Assembly (NCBI GenBank): GCA_039566865.1
Contig: CM076961.1
Coordinates: 14,283,501 to 14,347,500, forward strand
Length of the DNA stretch: 64,000 nucleotides
Origin: Aurelia coerulea
Taxonomy: Eukaryota > Cnidaria > Scyphozoa > Semaeostomeae > Ulmaridae
Reading direction: 5' to 3'
Both the position numbers and the translations under genes were made by a program. The notes below the pieces were generated by a model, which ran no database searches, had not been told where the DNA came from, and worked only from the letters and a program-made list of their open reading frames with translations. Below are positions 10,664 through 20,877 of this stretch, one piece after another (positions within the stretch are counted from its first letter, which is position 1; each line of letters starts with the position of its first letter).

Positions 10664-10781
10664 GTAGCAAAATTTATTTGAACATCTGAAGAGCAACATG
10701 ATATAAAAGTTTGGCGAGAATCTTTTGCCCTTTTATTGCAATCATTAGGAAAACGGGGCACAATTTTTTGGGACACCCTGT
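10664..10781. mobile_element. Mariner-type end fragment
   Basis: Ends in TTTTTTGGGACACCCTG, the complement of a CAGGGTGTCCC mariner end, and shares TTTATTTGAACATC with the fragment ending near 55,226. It stops 35 bp before the splice acceptor of the exon at 10,817. Confidence 0.55.
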
Positions 10782-10816
10782 ATTTGTATATTCTTATCAA
10801 TCCGTTTTGTTTTCAG

Positions 10817-11516
10817 TGACAAGATCGACACAAGAAGTCTTCCCTTCCCTGTCAAATTGGTGTTGTCATCGAAATCACTGCCCAATGAAACAAAGAAACA
10901 GCTAAGTCCTAATTTCCTTAACATTCTTTCTTCCAGTGCAATCGATCAAATCTATCTTGGCTCTCAAAGTTATTCATTTCTGTCGGAGAAATCAGAAAAT
11001 GATTCCCTTGAGGCTGATTCAGGGGCAAACACGACTGAGTTGAACAGCGAACTAGCATCCGGGAATTTTGACACGATTTTGAAACAGATCATTGAGAATA
11101 AGCTTAAATTCCACAAACGGCGTACTTGCATATTCCTCTCAAGTGTTACAGCGGCAACTGTATCTGCTGCCTCGTCTGCAATAAGAGGCAAATCACCATG
11201 GCAACAAGAGAAAGGTGGTGGCATGCAATCAAAGAATGAACCGGACTCTGTTGTTTTCACGTGTAACCACAATTTCCCCCGGTACTACGTAGAAGATGTT
11301 ATATTACCGGAGTTCAAACAGCGTGTACAAGGATTGCCGAAGCCATTGCCTGAAACCGCGCAAATGTTGATTCATTACTACACGCAGAAGCGCGCCTTGA
11401 TACCTGTGGCTTGCCCGTGTTGTGTTTACAATAACTTGCGACAAGAGCAGTTACATTTGCTGCAAGAAACTGGAAGTGAACTTAGCGGTAATAAGTCGAC
11501 TTTCTGGGAAGTCTGA
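10817..11516 (+). CDS. Terminal exon of an unrecognised conserved host gene
   Basis: The open frame runs from an acceptor-like TTTTGTTTTCAG (ending 10,816) to a TGA at 11,514-11,516, about 232 codons. The sequence looks protein-like: a serine-rich, acidic start, then a C-terminal block with TCNHNFPRYYVEDVILPEF and, 30-odd residues later, ACPCCVYNNLRQEQLHLL. The C-x-H...C-x2-C spacing suggests half of a zinc-binding or RING-like module. I cannot name the family. Upstream exons on + were not found, because the preceding intron is filled with transposable elements. An in-frame ATG at 10,857 exists, but the acceptor and conserved character argue for an internal start of the exon. Confidence 0.6.
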
Positions 11517-11876
11517 AACTGGCATGAGAAGTCTGAACTTTGCAGAAGAATGCTAAAATGCGAAAGGAACTCTTAATGTGCCAAGAAACGGTCTTAACGA
11601 AAATATCGACTTTTGATAGCTTCCTTGTAGATACTTAGATCTTTTATATTTACGCGTTGAGAAAAATTTTGCAACTTTTTTGAAAATCATAATGTGAAAA
11701 CCTTGCCATGAAACAAAAAATGCAAATTTCATTTCTCGAAAACTATGTGGTGGTGTTGAGAACTTAGTAGCAGTTCGCATGTGGTTTTTCTGAGTCATTC
11801 GGATGTAACTATCCTCAAATGGAATGACTGATTCCAGGCAGCAGAAGGAACCTTTTCAACCAAAACGGTAGTAATA

Positions 11877-12491
11877 CTGGGTGAGCCAGAAAAAAGTTCT
11901 CACATTCGAAAATTAGTAGCACCACCAATCCACCATGTATTTTAATGATTCAAATTCTAGTTAAAAGCCAAAAGATCGAAGTTATTTTGTTATTTTTCTC
12001 GTCTTCTTACGAGCACTGCAAATATAGATAAATTCAACTTTACAAAAATTTTTGGTTGCAACATGACTGAAAAAGAGCCCAAAACACTTGATCAAATCGT
12101 TAGGACTCTCCTCGCACAGATTCTCACGTGGATTCTCAAACACAATCCTCACATAGATTCTCAAACAGATACTAAAGATTTTCAATCCCATGCAATAAAT
12201 GTGCAGACGATATCTCTCACCTGTGAGAAATTGCATTTTATCTGTTGTTCCGAGCGAGGAGTCCTTTGTGATTTGATCAAGTATTTTAGGCCTTTTTCAG
12301 TCATTTTGCAACCACAAAGTTTTTGTAAACTTGAATGTACAAATTATTCCAGTGCTCATAAGAAGGCAAGAAAAATCACAAAAATACTTCAATCCTTTAG
12401 CTGTCAAGCAAATATTGATTCATTCCAATCCATCCAGTACTCTTGATGCTATGAATTTTCAAAAGTGGGAACTTTTTTCTGGTTCAGCCGG
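11877..12491. mobile_element. 615-bp foldback, TA TSD, CTGGGTGAGCCAG ends
   Basis: TA flanks both sides (11,875-11,876 and 12,492-12,493). The left end CTGGGTGAGCCAGAAAAAAG and right end TTTTTTCTGGTTCAGCCGG are inverted, and arms continue to the centre (CTTGATCAAATC against GATTTGATCAAG). The termini resemble the CCGGGTGAGTCAG family, so the two may share a transposase. Open frames on both strands are mirror products of the palindrome. Confidence 0.75.
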
Positions 12492-13758
12492 TATGTGATG
12501 AACTCTTGCTAAGATTAAGGCGAATATATACAAATATGCATACAAAATTGACATCAAAATTTGCTTGAAATCACTGTGAGATGGGATATGTGTAAGTTTC
12601 ACAACTTGCTTGCATCATTTTTACTCACCCGAATTTTTTGCAAAAAATCATGAAAGGTAGTGAATTTTATCAAAATCAGTTTATCAGTGTAGTAAAGGCG
12701 GGATTAGCAGAAATGACTCGAACTAGAGAGAAAGTTGTGAGTCATTATAACAGCAACATCTGGACTTTAACCTGCAATCCCTGACGTTGTCTGTCGATAA
12801 AAATTAGACTGACGTGCTGCCTTAAAAAGATAGCTTTCAACATCGATTACTTCGGCTAACTTAATTTTCCTACCAACGAGAAAAACTTCTGCCACTCAAG
12901 CTATCAATATAAATCATTCTTGGTATACACAAAAGGGTTTCGAAACCTACGCAATTAGAAGAACGAGCTTAACATCAATCATGAACAAGAAATGAGGACA
13001 TCAATGGATAAGACGTCGCTCTTCATTGTTAGGGTCTCTGACGTGATTCCTTGTATACGTTCAACGTTTTTAATCTGATGTTTTTATTTTCACTCATATA
13101 AGTTTGAAGCCATTCACTTTGAAGCCATAACATCATCCAATTCAATGCGGAAAACTGAGACTCGTGTAATCAATCTAGTCGACTCCCAGTTTCACCCAAT
13201 GCAAGGACAATATGGAATCTCTTAAATTCAATCTAATATTTCGATATAGATATTCTTAATTCCGAATGCTGTAAAATAGTTATCGTATTATTTTGATCTT
13301 GTAATTTCAATTAATGAATGTTTATATTTTAATACCATCAAAGGGTTGAATTTCGAAATTTAATAATTAATTAATTCCAAATGTTGCTTGTTTGTCGATG
13401 CCAAACTATTTGCTCAATCTCGAACACCTTTGGCCAAAATCTTTTTATTTTCAAGAAAAATCCATCACAAATCCGTAAAATCCTTTTGTTCTGAACAAAT
13501 CTCATACACTTTTTTGAGAGTGAAATGCCCCTCGCTACAGTCCCATTCTACGATACTTTTTGCTTCATGCAGCGCAGTAGCCTCCGCTGACGAAAGCTTT
13601 TTCTATTTATGGATTTAATGCAGTTCTACTTACAATTATTTTGTTTCATTCATTGCGCTATTGTTCTTTTTGGCCGTTTGGTGTTTTATTTTTCATAACT
13701 TTTTCAATTTCTTGAAAGAGACAAGTTTAATACGCGCTTCAGGTCAAGTGACTGTGCA
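12492..13758. other. No gene or clear element
   Basis: AT-rich DNA without a supported exon, RNA gene or paired terminal repeat. A short open frame at 13,388-13,618 has no recognisable domain. Confidence 0.4.
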
Positions 13759-13768
13759 ATTAGGAAAT

Positions 13769-13950
13769 GGTGAAGGTGAAGTTGCGTTTTTCACCGCCAA
13801 GCGCTGGGATCGCAGAAATAGAGCAGACCTAATCGAGTCTGCGACCCCTGCCATGACGCTCAAGTGATGGGGTCCTACCGGGTATCGAACCCATTCCGCC
13901 TGACTGTTCTGGCTGCAAAGTCAGAGGATTACACCACTGTGCCACAACAC
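13769..13950 (-). mobile_element. tRNA-derived SINE with 10-bp TSD
   Basis: Flanked by the exact 10-bp repeat ATTAGGAAAT (13,759-13,768 and 13,951-13,960). Read on -, it starts TGTTGTGGCACAGTGG, which resembles a Pol III A box, and has the B box GGTTCGATACC (complement at 13,881-13,891), as in tRNA-headed SINEs. The body includes CACTTGAGCGTCATGGCAG and GATCCCAGCGCTTGGC. A second copy is at 38,502 on +. Confidence 0.85.
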
Positions 13951-14485
13951 ATTAGGAAATCATATCCTCATCCGTTGATACAGTTGCTCGGATCGCGCTT
14001 TACATAGCCCGAAGCAGTCGGCTCGCGGGCTAGATATGAAGAGCAAGGGTGACTTTTTTAATACAACATATTCAGCTATCTGACATCACAAAACGACTCC
14101 CCTTCCTAATGAATAGATTGCACACCTCTCGTTATACTCAATCAAATCAAAATAAACAGAAAGAGCAAGTCGTCACGGTCTACTGCACTGACTTGAAATT
14201 TTGACTTCACGAAGGCAAATCGCTTTGTAATGTCGGAGAGCAGATCTTTACGAAGTTATCGACATGCTTAAAGGAGCTCTGTCACGCAGGTGATTGGTTT
14301 AGAGAACAAAGCTTAAACAAAAGGAAAGGAGCTAGATCCCAGACTCTTTGAATTTTTCGCATGATAAAAATGCAGTTCAATTCAAAACGATCTCTTTTCC
14401 AATTCTTTTCTGATAATCCCGCCATACAAATCTTTAATCCCTTTATACAATCTTCAGCCAATTATGAATGAGACAGATTGCCTTT

Positions 14486-14807
14486 AAAGGGGCTCCGTCG
14501 TCAAAATGTAAACAAAACGATGATTTTTGCAGTTTTTTGAAAGGTGATATCACACAGGATTTTCGTATTTTTTTCAAGTTGAAAGTTGCTGTTTGGGCAT
14601 TAATCCTTGTACTTCACTAAGGAACAAACCAAACATTCATATTTTCTACGATTGCTCGGATATAAGTGGATTTTTAATGGTCACTTTTTTGTGGCTTGGC
14701 TGAAGCCACCAAACAAACTGCAGAGAACAATGGATGAACGATGGGTAATCCCCGACACGTGCGAGTTTACGGATTTGTTTACTGTTTGACGACTGAGCCC
14801 CTTTAAA
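14486..14807. mobile_element. AAAGGGGCTC MITE, copy 1
   Basis: Ends AAAGGGGCTCCGTC and GACTGAGCCCCTTT are inverted. The interior has ACCAAACATTCATAT and GTGGCTTGGCTGAAGCCACC, a small internal palindrome. A second copy in the same orientation begins 549 bp further on. Confidence 0.7.
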
Positions 14808-14810
14808 AGC

Positions 14811-14966
14811 TGGCCCGGGCCAAGTTAAGAATATAATCTATTTCATTTGATAACTTTGACATGTGCCGTTTCATTGTGCAGTTAAAGGACCAATAGGTGC
14901 GTAGGCGTTTTCTTTAGTCTATTTATAGCGGCTACGGGATATCGCTTTGTCTGTTCCTTTTAATTT
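14811..14966. repeat. Dispersed repeat, copy B
   Basis: Homologous to 8249-8392 (GGGCCAAGTTAAGAATATAAT). It lies between the two AAAGGGGCTC MITE copies. Confidence 0.6.
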
Positions 14967-15034
14967 GCACGAAAAGAAAATTTCCTCTAAAGGACAATCA
15001 CGTGATCTGAGGTGAGTGTAAACAACGTTACCTC

Positions 15035-15331
15035 AAAGGGGCTCCGTCTCCAAATTTCGGTTGAAAAAGTGATTTTTAAATTTTTTGACAGGCAATATCT
15101 CACAGACGTTCTTTTTTTTAATGAAACCATCATTTTGAAGTTAAATCTCTGTACTTTAGAGACGAAAAAACCAAACATTCATATCTTTTACGATTGCTTT
15201 GATATAAGCGGATTTTATCGAGCACTTTTTGGTGGCTTTGGTGAAGCCACCAAGCAAACTAAAAGCAATGGAGAACAATGGACATGTGCGGTGCTATCAG
15301 ATTTGTTCACAGTTTGGCGACGGATCCCCTT
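15035..15331. mobile_element. AAAGGGGCTC MITE, copy 2
   Basis: Homologous throughout to 14,486-14,807, including ACCAAACATTCATAT and the GTGGCTTTGGTGAAGCCACC palindrome. The right end is GGATCCCCTT. Divergence between the copies implies independent insertion or an old duplication. Confidence 0.7.
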
Positions 15332-15737
15332 CAATTTGTCTATCTGCAAGCCTCTTCACGAACATTTGCTGAAATCATTTTGTCTATTTTTAGATGTCTT
15401 TATCAACTGATACGCGAACAATTCTGTTTTGAAAAAGGCAAGCAATCAAAAAGATACAAAGCCGCTTCCATATCAAATCAAAGGCAAACATTTACAAATG
15501 ACTTACAGAAAAAGCCATGTGCATACAGGTTGCGATAATCCTTTTTTAAAGTCTCAATTAGTCGGCGTTTTAACGTTTACAAGTTGAAATTCTTCCTGTG
15601 GTTTGGTGCTACTATTAGCGACCAAACAAGGCGAAGGTGAAGGTTTTATGTAATAGTAGAGCTCTTTTCCAAGATGTAGGCAAACTATTTCTGAATATGG
15701 TTCAAAACGAGGTTGCTTGTAACATCAGATATTCCCG

Positions 15738-16010
15738 TAGCCTACGCGTAGACCCATTATCCCAAAGGAGGAAAGGGTCTACGAAACAAAGAGCAAAGGC
15801 TTGCTACGGCCGCCCAATTTATAATTCTAATCCCCTTTTCAAATGATTTATGAAACGCGTCGAAACCATAAAAATAGAAATATTTCTATTGTTGAAACAA
15901 AGGCTGCATAAATTAAGTTTCCAGAAATCTAGAAACCTCAGTAGCAAGCTTTTGCTCTTTGTTTCGTAGACCCTTTCCTCCTTTGGGATAATGGGTCTAC
16001 GCGTAGGCTA
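15738..16010. mobile_element. MULE-like foldback with 9-bp TSD
   Basis: Exact TSD ATATTCCCG (15,729-15,737 and 16,011-16,019). Arms of about 75 bp start TAGCCTACGCGTAGACCC and include CCAAAGGAGGAAAGGGTC. A 9-bp TSD with long arms and no gene fits a Mutator-like foldback. A partial relative is at 62,759-62,830. Confidence 0.8.
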
Positions 16011-16510
16011 ATATTCCCGTAAATTCAAAGCAATTTCTAGGTTGTAATCTGTCTCTTCACAGATGCATAAATTGAAATTTTTGAAATATAATCAAATATT
16101 GGTGTTTTATCAAAAAGTTTCACTCTTTTTGGGTCAGTCTCTGGCAAGATCGTTCCTAGGCCACAAGATATTTCAATAACATGAAATTCCAGCACTAAAT
16201 GTTCAAATATCTTTTAAAGGTTTAGGAGAGGGTTGGAAGGGGAAATCGTACAGAGAAAATTTGCTTTCGACCTGTGAAAACGCCATGTTTCATTAGGGCT
16301 TTCATACTATTTTACAAGTGCGCGTCATTTGTGGCATGCAGTAGGGGCGGCAATCCTCGATTCCTGTACAATACCACTTATTGTTCCCTTTTGTGCTGTG
16401 AATAAATTCATTTCAATTAGTTTTCAACATAATACTGCTGCAACATGTTTTGGGGTGCACATGTACATTTCCAAATATTGTAGTACGCAAGACTACTGAA
16501 AGAAAGTGAA

Positions 16511-16976
16511 GGTACCTCAAGGATCCATCCCTAGTGATTCACGAAATATTGTTACTTCTACTTCATAAGTTTGACTATCTTGCCAAATGTACCAGCAACG
16601 CTTCCGATGTTGATTTTACACATTGATTGCATTGTGAAATAATGAGGAAAGGCAACCTAAAAGGTGGGGTAACTCAAGGATCCGTACCAAGAGATTCATG
16701 AACTATTGTTACTTCTACTTCATAGATTTTACCGTTCTGCCATCAGTATCGGCAACGCTTCCTGTTTTAATTTTACACAGTAATTGCATCATGAAATTAC
16801 GAAAAAAGGCAACTGAAAGGTACCTCAAGGATCCGTAGTGATTCACAAAATATTGTTGCTTCTGCTTCATAAATTTTACAATCTTTCCACTAGTACCAGC
16901 AGCGCTACAAATTACAATTACAAATTGCAAATTAATTGCATTTTGAAATTACGAGGAAAGGCGATCTGAAACTTGG
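16511..16976 (-). repeat. Three tandem decayed copies of the GPCR C-terminal tail
   Basis: GGTACCTCAAGG recurs at 16,511, 16,668, 16,819 and 16,977 (spacings 157, 151 and 158). Each unit corresponds to the last ~35 codons plus 3' flank of the GPCR gene that follows. On -, the units read VAGTFGKIVKLMK, VADTDGRTVKSMK and AAGTSGKIVKFMK, against VVDADGKTVTFMK at the end of the paralogue at 23,494. Two units keep the stop after MK; in the third it is changed to a glutamine codon. These are duplicated 3' ends, not a separate gene. Confidence 0.85.
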
Positions 16977-16982
16977 GGTACC

Positions 16983-18179
16983 TCAAGGATCGGTCCTCCG
17001 TGATCTCATAGATGTTACTGTAATTCCATCAGCACCCTCAACATTTGCAACCTTCCCTTTACTAATCAATTGTTTTGTGAATTTGCGAAGTCTTGTGTTA
17101 CCATATATGAATATAATACCATTTGCTATTCCATTTGTAAATAATATGAAATAAGACCACATTGCTAGTATTTTCCAAATAGTATCCGGGTCGATATTCC
17201 TATGAAATCTATAATAAACAAATATTGTAGAAAACAGGTTATATGGGTTGTATAAACACAGCATCGTGATCAGGATTATTTTGATGGTCGTTACTGCGGC
17301 TATTTCCTGTTTTGTCTTTCCTCTTTGAAGGAGCTTTGTTTTCTTCGTGAACAGTGTGCGTTTTCGCTTTGTTTCTGGATCCAGAAGACCGCATTCTTTT
17401 AATCTTGTTGGCTTGGCTCTCTCTGTTATATCATCCTGTGCTACTGTTATAAACCCTTCATTTGTCTGTCCTTCAAAAAATATATCCGCTGTGGTGATGC
17501 GTCTCGCCGTTTGGCCGTATACGGAAGCCGTGCTACCAACTTCTGACACGTTTACCCGCGGCACTTCGTCGTTCGGTTTTTTATTAATCTGCTTTGCACT
17601 GAGTTTTATTTTCTTGATCACAACAGCATACATAACATTAACACTACTAAGTCCAATCAGATTTGTTGTATTCAGTACGACTTGTAGGATGAATGACTTC
17701 GTCGCATACGTCATGATACCGGCAATTGAATGCGATGATAAAATCGCTCCGCTGACGATTATCTTCAATTTTTTCTCATTCATGAACATATTGTACTTGT
17801 TGAGTTTCGTCAGATGCAAGTATCTATCAATTGCAATTACAATAACGAGCATAAATGATGTATAACCCAACGATAGTGCCGCATACTGAACAAGATGCAC
17901 GAACCTGCACGTCCTATTTGCCGCGCGGATTTGTAACATCACTATCATAAGCGGGAAGAAAATTAGGCCAACAGATATATCCGAGACACACATAGCTGCG
18001 ACCAATTTGTTCGTTGTTGTGTTTAACTGCTGTGTTTTGTAAAGTGCTGCTAGAGTATATAAGTTTATCGTTATCATCAGGATAGTGAGTATAATGGACG
18101 TAGCTGTCCAGATTGTGATGTGAATTCGCGGAACATCCAATGCCCATAATGTGTAGCAAACTGACGCGTTGTTGGACAT
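16983..18179 (-). CDS. Rhodopsin-class (class A) orphan GPCR, copy 1
   Basis: A single-exon 398-residue receptor of the plasma membrane, predicted to have seven transmembrane helices. TM1 is near residues 22-47 (MITINLY), TM2 carries the conserved Asp in CVSDISVG, and the TM3-start Cys is in NRTCRF. The DRY motif is intact (AIDRYLHL). TM4 lacks the usual Trp, TM6 has MLCLYNPYN instead of CWxP, and TM7 has NGIIF instead of NPxxY, followed by a basic helix 8 (RLRKFTKQL). The third loop is long (~100 residues). Ligand and G-protein partner cannot be told. A CAG acceptor-like site just 5' of the ATG (TTTTTCAGCAG) suggests a 5'-UTR intron. Relative to copy 2, the tail has lost the TTCTACTTCAT segment holding the original stop, so it ends SMRSRRTDP. 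Confidence 0.9.
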   Translation of the reverse strand: MSNNASVCYTLWALDVPRIHITIWTATSIILTILMITINLYTLAALYKTQQLNTTTNKLVAAMCVSDISVGLIFFPLMIVMLQIRAANRTCRFVHLVQYAALSLGYTSFMLVIVIAIDRYLHLTKLNKYNMFMNEKKLKIIVSGAILSSHSIAGIMTYATKSFILQVVLNTTNLIGLSSVNVMYAVVIKKIKLSAKQINKKPNDEVPRVNVSEVGSTASVYGQTARRITTADIFFEGQTNEGFITVAQDDITERAKPTRLKECGLLDPETKRKRTLFTKKTKLLQRGKTKQEIAAVTTIKIILITMLCLYNPYNLFSTIFVYYRFHRNIDPDTIWKILAMWSYFILFTNGIANGIIFIYGNTRLRKFTKQLISKGKVANVEGADGITVTSMRSRRTDP

Positions 18180-18329
18180 CTTTGCAAACCTGCTGAAAAA
18201 TTCAGACGCCTAAGATGAGTGCAATGATATGCATACTTTGTAGACTCAATACATGCAGTGTCGCTTTTGACTGAACTGATACCGCTACAACCACGAATAT
18301 GTCCCTACACAACATAGGTTCCAAAGCTT

Positions 18330-18799
18330 TGAAAAGGCTGGTGTAAAATTCAGTGACCAATTTCTTTGAACTGAATGACTTCAAAGAAACTTCAGCTATT
18401 TAGCTATAATTCTACCGTTGGACTTTTCTGAAATCTTCAATATTTTCAGAATTAGCGTGCTTTTCTTTTTTTTTTGAAGAATTTGAGAACGATTTTCAAA
18501 AAAACTTAAAACTAATTTCTAAACTGTTTGACGCAACATGAAATAATTTCGAAGGAAACCATAGTTTACGGATGCCTACAATATGGCCTCAAGTAAAAGT
18601 CTGTCACTCTTCTGGTTTATGATTTAGAAATTTTATGACGTCACATCTTCAAATGAGTTGAAATGTAAGATACGCTGTAATTTTGAAAAGTATTTGAAAT
18701 TTCTGGAACGTCCAACAGTAGAATTATAGAAAAGTATCTAAAGTTTCTTTCAAGCCATTTAGTCAGAAGAAATAGGTCATTGAATTTTACACCCACCTT
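18330..18799. mobile_element. 470-bp foldback upstream of GPCR copy 1
   Basis: GGCTGGTGTAAAATTCAGTG at the left and its complement (CATTGAATTTTACACCCACC) at the right start arms that share CTATAATTCTACNGTTGGAC. It separates the GPCR promoter side from a G/C-capped element. Non-coding. Confidence 0.7.
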
Positions 18800-18824
18800 T
18801 TTACGCCGAGTTAAGATTATTGCT

Positions 18825-19021
18825 TTTGATACCCACTTCTATGATGAATTTTGGCGAAAAACTGCCCATTTTAACAATTTTCAGCGAAACCCCACCCATG
18901 TTTATGGAAAATTTGCTGAAAAAGGACCCTTTTTTAGAGAATTTTGGACCCAAAAACCCACCCATATGGACGGCACATACCCGTACCCAAAATATGTTAT
19001 GTACCCCCCCCCCCCCCCCCG
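18825..19021. mobile_element. G/C-capped element, truncated copy
   Basis: Shares CCCACTTCTATGATGAATTT, ATGTTTATGGAAAA and CCCACCCATATGGACGGCAC with 21,795-22,082 and (reverse complement) 27,908-28,205. The right cap is a run of about 18 C. The left part is missing and abuts the foldback ending near 18,799. Open frames here are repeat artefacts. Confidence 0.65.
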
Positions 19022-19157
19022 GGAACCTATGCTTCCCTACACTTGCAGAAATTGATTAGCCATGTACTGATGCAATATTGCCTGCTATTTATTTCAAGAA
19101 ATTATCGAGCTTACCACGCCACAGAAAGGAGTTTTCCGAAACTTATGTTCTTTAAAA

Positions 19158-19500
19158 CTATCTTAAGAAAAGTAGACCGATTTGGTTGGCTCCAGCGATG
19201 TTAATTTAGCTTTGATCAATGGCTATTCTCCAAAAGAGCCTGGATCGAACGATTCTATCACTTTAGTGCACATTCGAAAATTCTAAAATATGTAGCAAAA
19301 TATCATCCGATTCAGATTCTATTTGAGGATAGGTAAAAGGTCTATTGCTTTGTTAATCACTCTCAAAAATGTTCCTTGATAGTTGACGTGAACATGGGTA
19401 CCTCGTTTGTTGGTATTGATGCTTTCATGGCAGAAATATCAAAATCCAAAGCTCAATTTCGCATCCACCTGCAAACCAGAGCTTTGGCCTTTTGGCCTAA
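19158..19500. mobile_element. Fragment of the 30,479-type mariner element
   Basis: Homologous to 30,500-30,695: GATTTGGTTGGCTCCAGC, then ATTTAGCTTTGATCAATGG, TTTGTTGGTATTGATGCTTT and CTTTGGCCTTTTGGCCTAA. No terminal repeats remain and no transposase is seen. Confidence 0.65.
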
Positions 19501-19505
19501 ACCCT

Positions 19506-20672
19506 AAACAAATTCTTGAGCCACAGCAAATAAATCAACGATAGCCTTAATAAGATTTGAACAATTTTAGATCTTATTATCTTCTGTTTGCCAGAGGTAA
19601 TCCCCCATTCGCCTCTTGGGCAGTTTCTTTTTTATTTTTGTCTTTAATTTCGATTTGCTTTAAGAACTTGCTCAGGACATAAGGCCAACAAAGCTCTGTT
19701 TTTTTAAGCTGAAACTTTGGTGAAATGTGAACAAAATTTGTACGCTATTTTTGTACGCTATTTTTGTTGATCGACTGCGAATTCGGAATCTACATGGTCT
19801 AATTAGCGAAAATCAAGGAAAAAATCTGAGATGAAATTATTCTAAAAAGTCTCAATTATGACTTCATTGAATCAAATACGTCATGAAAATGTTTCAAATT
19901 TTGTCAAAATCAAAAATTCATATATCAATCGAAAAGTCTGACAAAAAGTTGTCAAACCACGGTATTGTGAAACGCGTTAGACTTGCACTTAAAGAGTTAT
20001 ATCGCTATTAGTACTAAGAAATGATCGTTATTGGCGTCATCAAAAATGGCACTTCCGGTCGAAATTCAAAATGTATCCAGGTCTAATTTTGACCCCTATG
20101 GTCGATTTTGTACAAATCAAGCATAAAATCAAAGGTTAGGCCTTTTGCTAGATAGTTATAGGAAATTGCACACAAGGCCTTTGGAATTCCAAGCTATTTG
20201 AAACGAAATCATCTCTATTATTGCCCATAAAAGGTTTCGAATGTTGTGTTGTTGTATGTCATGCGGTAAGGGCAAGGTTTGCTTTCAGAACAGGGTTTTC
20301 AGGATAATTTAGGGCTCTGTAGGGTTAGGTAGGGCTAGGTAGGGTTAGTTAAGGAAAAAAAATGTGTTTGCAGAAACACCGCAGCATCGCAGCATGACTA
20401 AAAGGATCAACAGAAAATGTGTGTGAATTTGAAGAATATGTCTTGAATCCTTGAAAATACATTCTCTTGCCAATATTTCGTCTAACTGCCATTGCGTCTA
20501 CACCAATCTTTGGAAATTCACTAAAAGGATCACATTTCACATTTGCTCGTTGTCTTTCTTTTTCTTCCTCAGTTGTTTCTTCCTCGTCCCGAAGTGTTTC
20601 TGCAAGCATCTTCGGTTCCGACAACCGACGTGTTGATATCGTGGCATTTCCTTTTTCGATTTAGCACGAGTA
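19506..20672. other. No supported gene; possible remnant at ~20,349-20,610
   Basis: A - strand open frame of about 90 residues includes EEETTEEEKERQRANVKCDP and IGVDAMAVRRNIGKRMYFQG, somewhat protein-like, but I recognise no family and see no splice context. GTAGGGTTAGGTAGGG-type telomere-like sequence lies at about 20,320-20,350. The rest shows no structure. Confidence 0.3.
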
Positions 20673-20790
20673 CGTTAGGGTTAGCTGCAGTAAGTTAGGG
20701 TTATCTGCAGTAAGTTAGGTTTAGCTGCAGTAAGTTAGGGTTAGCTGCAGTAAGTTAGGGTTAGCTGCAGTAAGTTAGGGTTAGTTAGGG
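20673..20790. repeat. 20-bp satellite containing TTAGGG
   Basis: About six copies of GTTAGGGTTAGCTGCAGTAA in register (20,673, 20,693, 20,713, 20,733, 20,753, 20,773), with single-base variants such as GTTATC and GTTTAGC. It combines a telomere-like half and a PstI-site half (CTGCAG). Confidence 0.9.
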
Positions 20791-20877
20791 CAACGCGAAA
20801 ATATTGATTATGAATGATGTAAAGCCTTGAATTGTGAAAAGACGTTTCAGGCATTGCCCTTGGTCAAACTGAAGGGC

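Noticed and set aside
12063..12446. 127-residue + frame mirrored by a - frame
   Set aside because: Both lie in the arms of the 11,877-12,491 palindrome; the mirror symmetry explains them.
13861..13950. A functional tRNA gene on -
   Set aside because: Box A and B regions are present, but no cloverleaf closes and a SINE body with TSD surrounds it.
17347..17865. 172-residue + frame over GPCR copy 1 (and 24,050-24,364 over copy 2)
   Set aside because: Antisense shadows of the receptor genes.
18780..19055. Open frames with THFYDEF and proline runs (also 21,864-22,100 and 27,859-28,176)
   Set aside because: They are translations of one DNA repeat in several frames and both orientations, with the prolines coming from C-runs.
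20673..20790. CRISPR-like array
   Set aside because: Units are contiguous 20-mers without spacers, in eukaryotic DNA.
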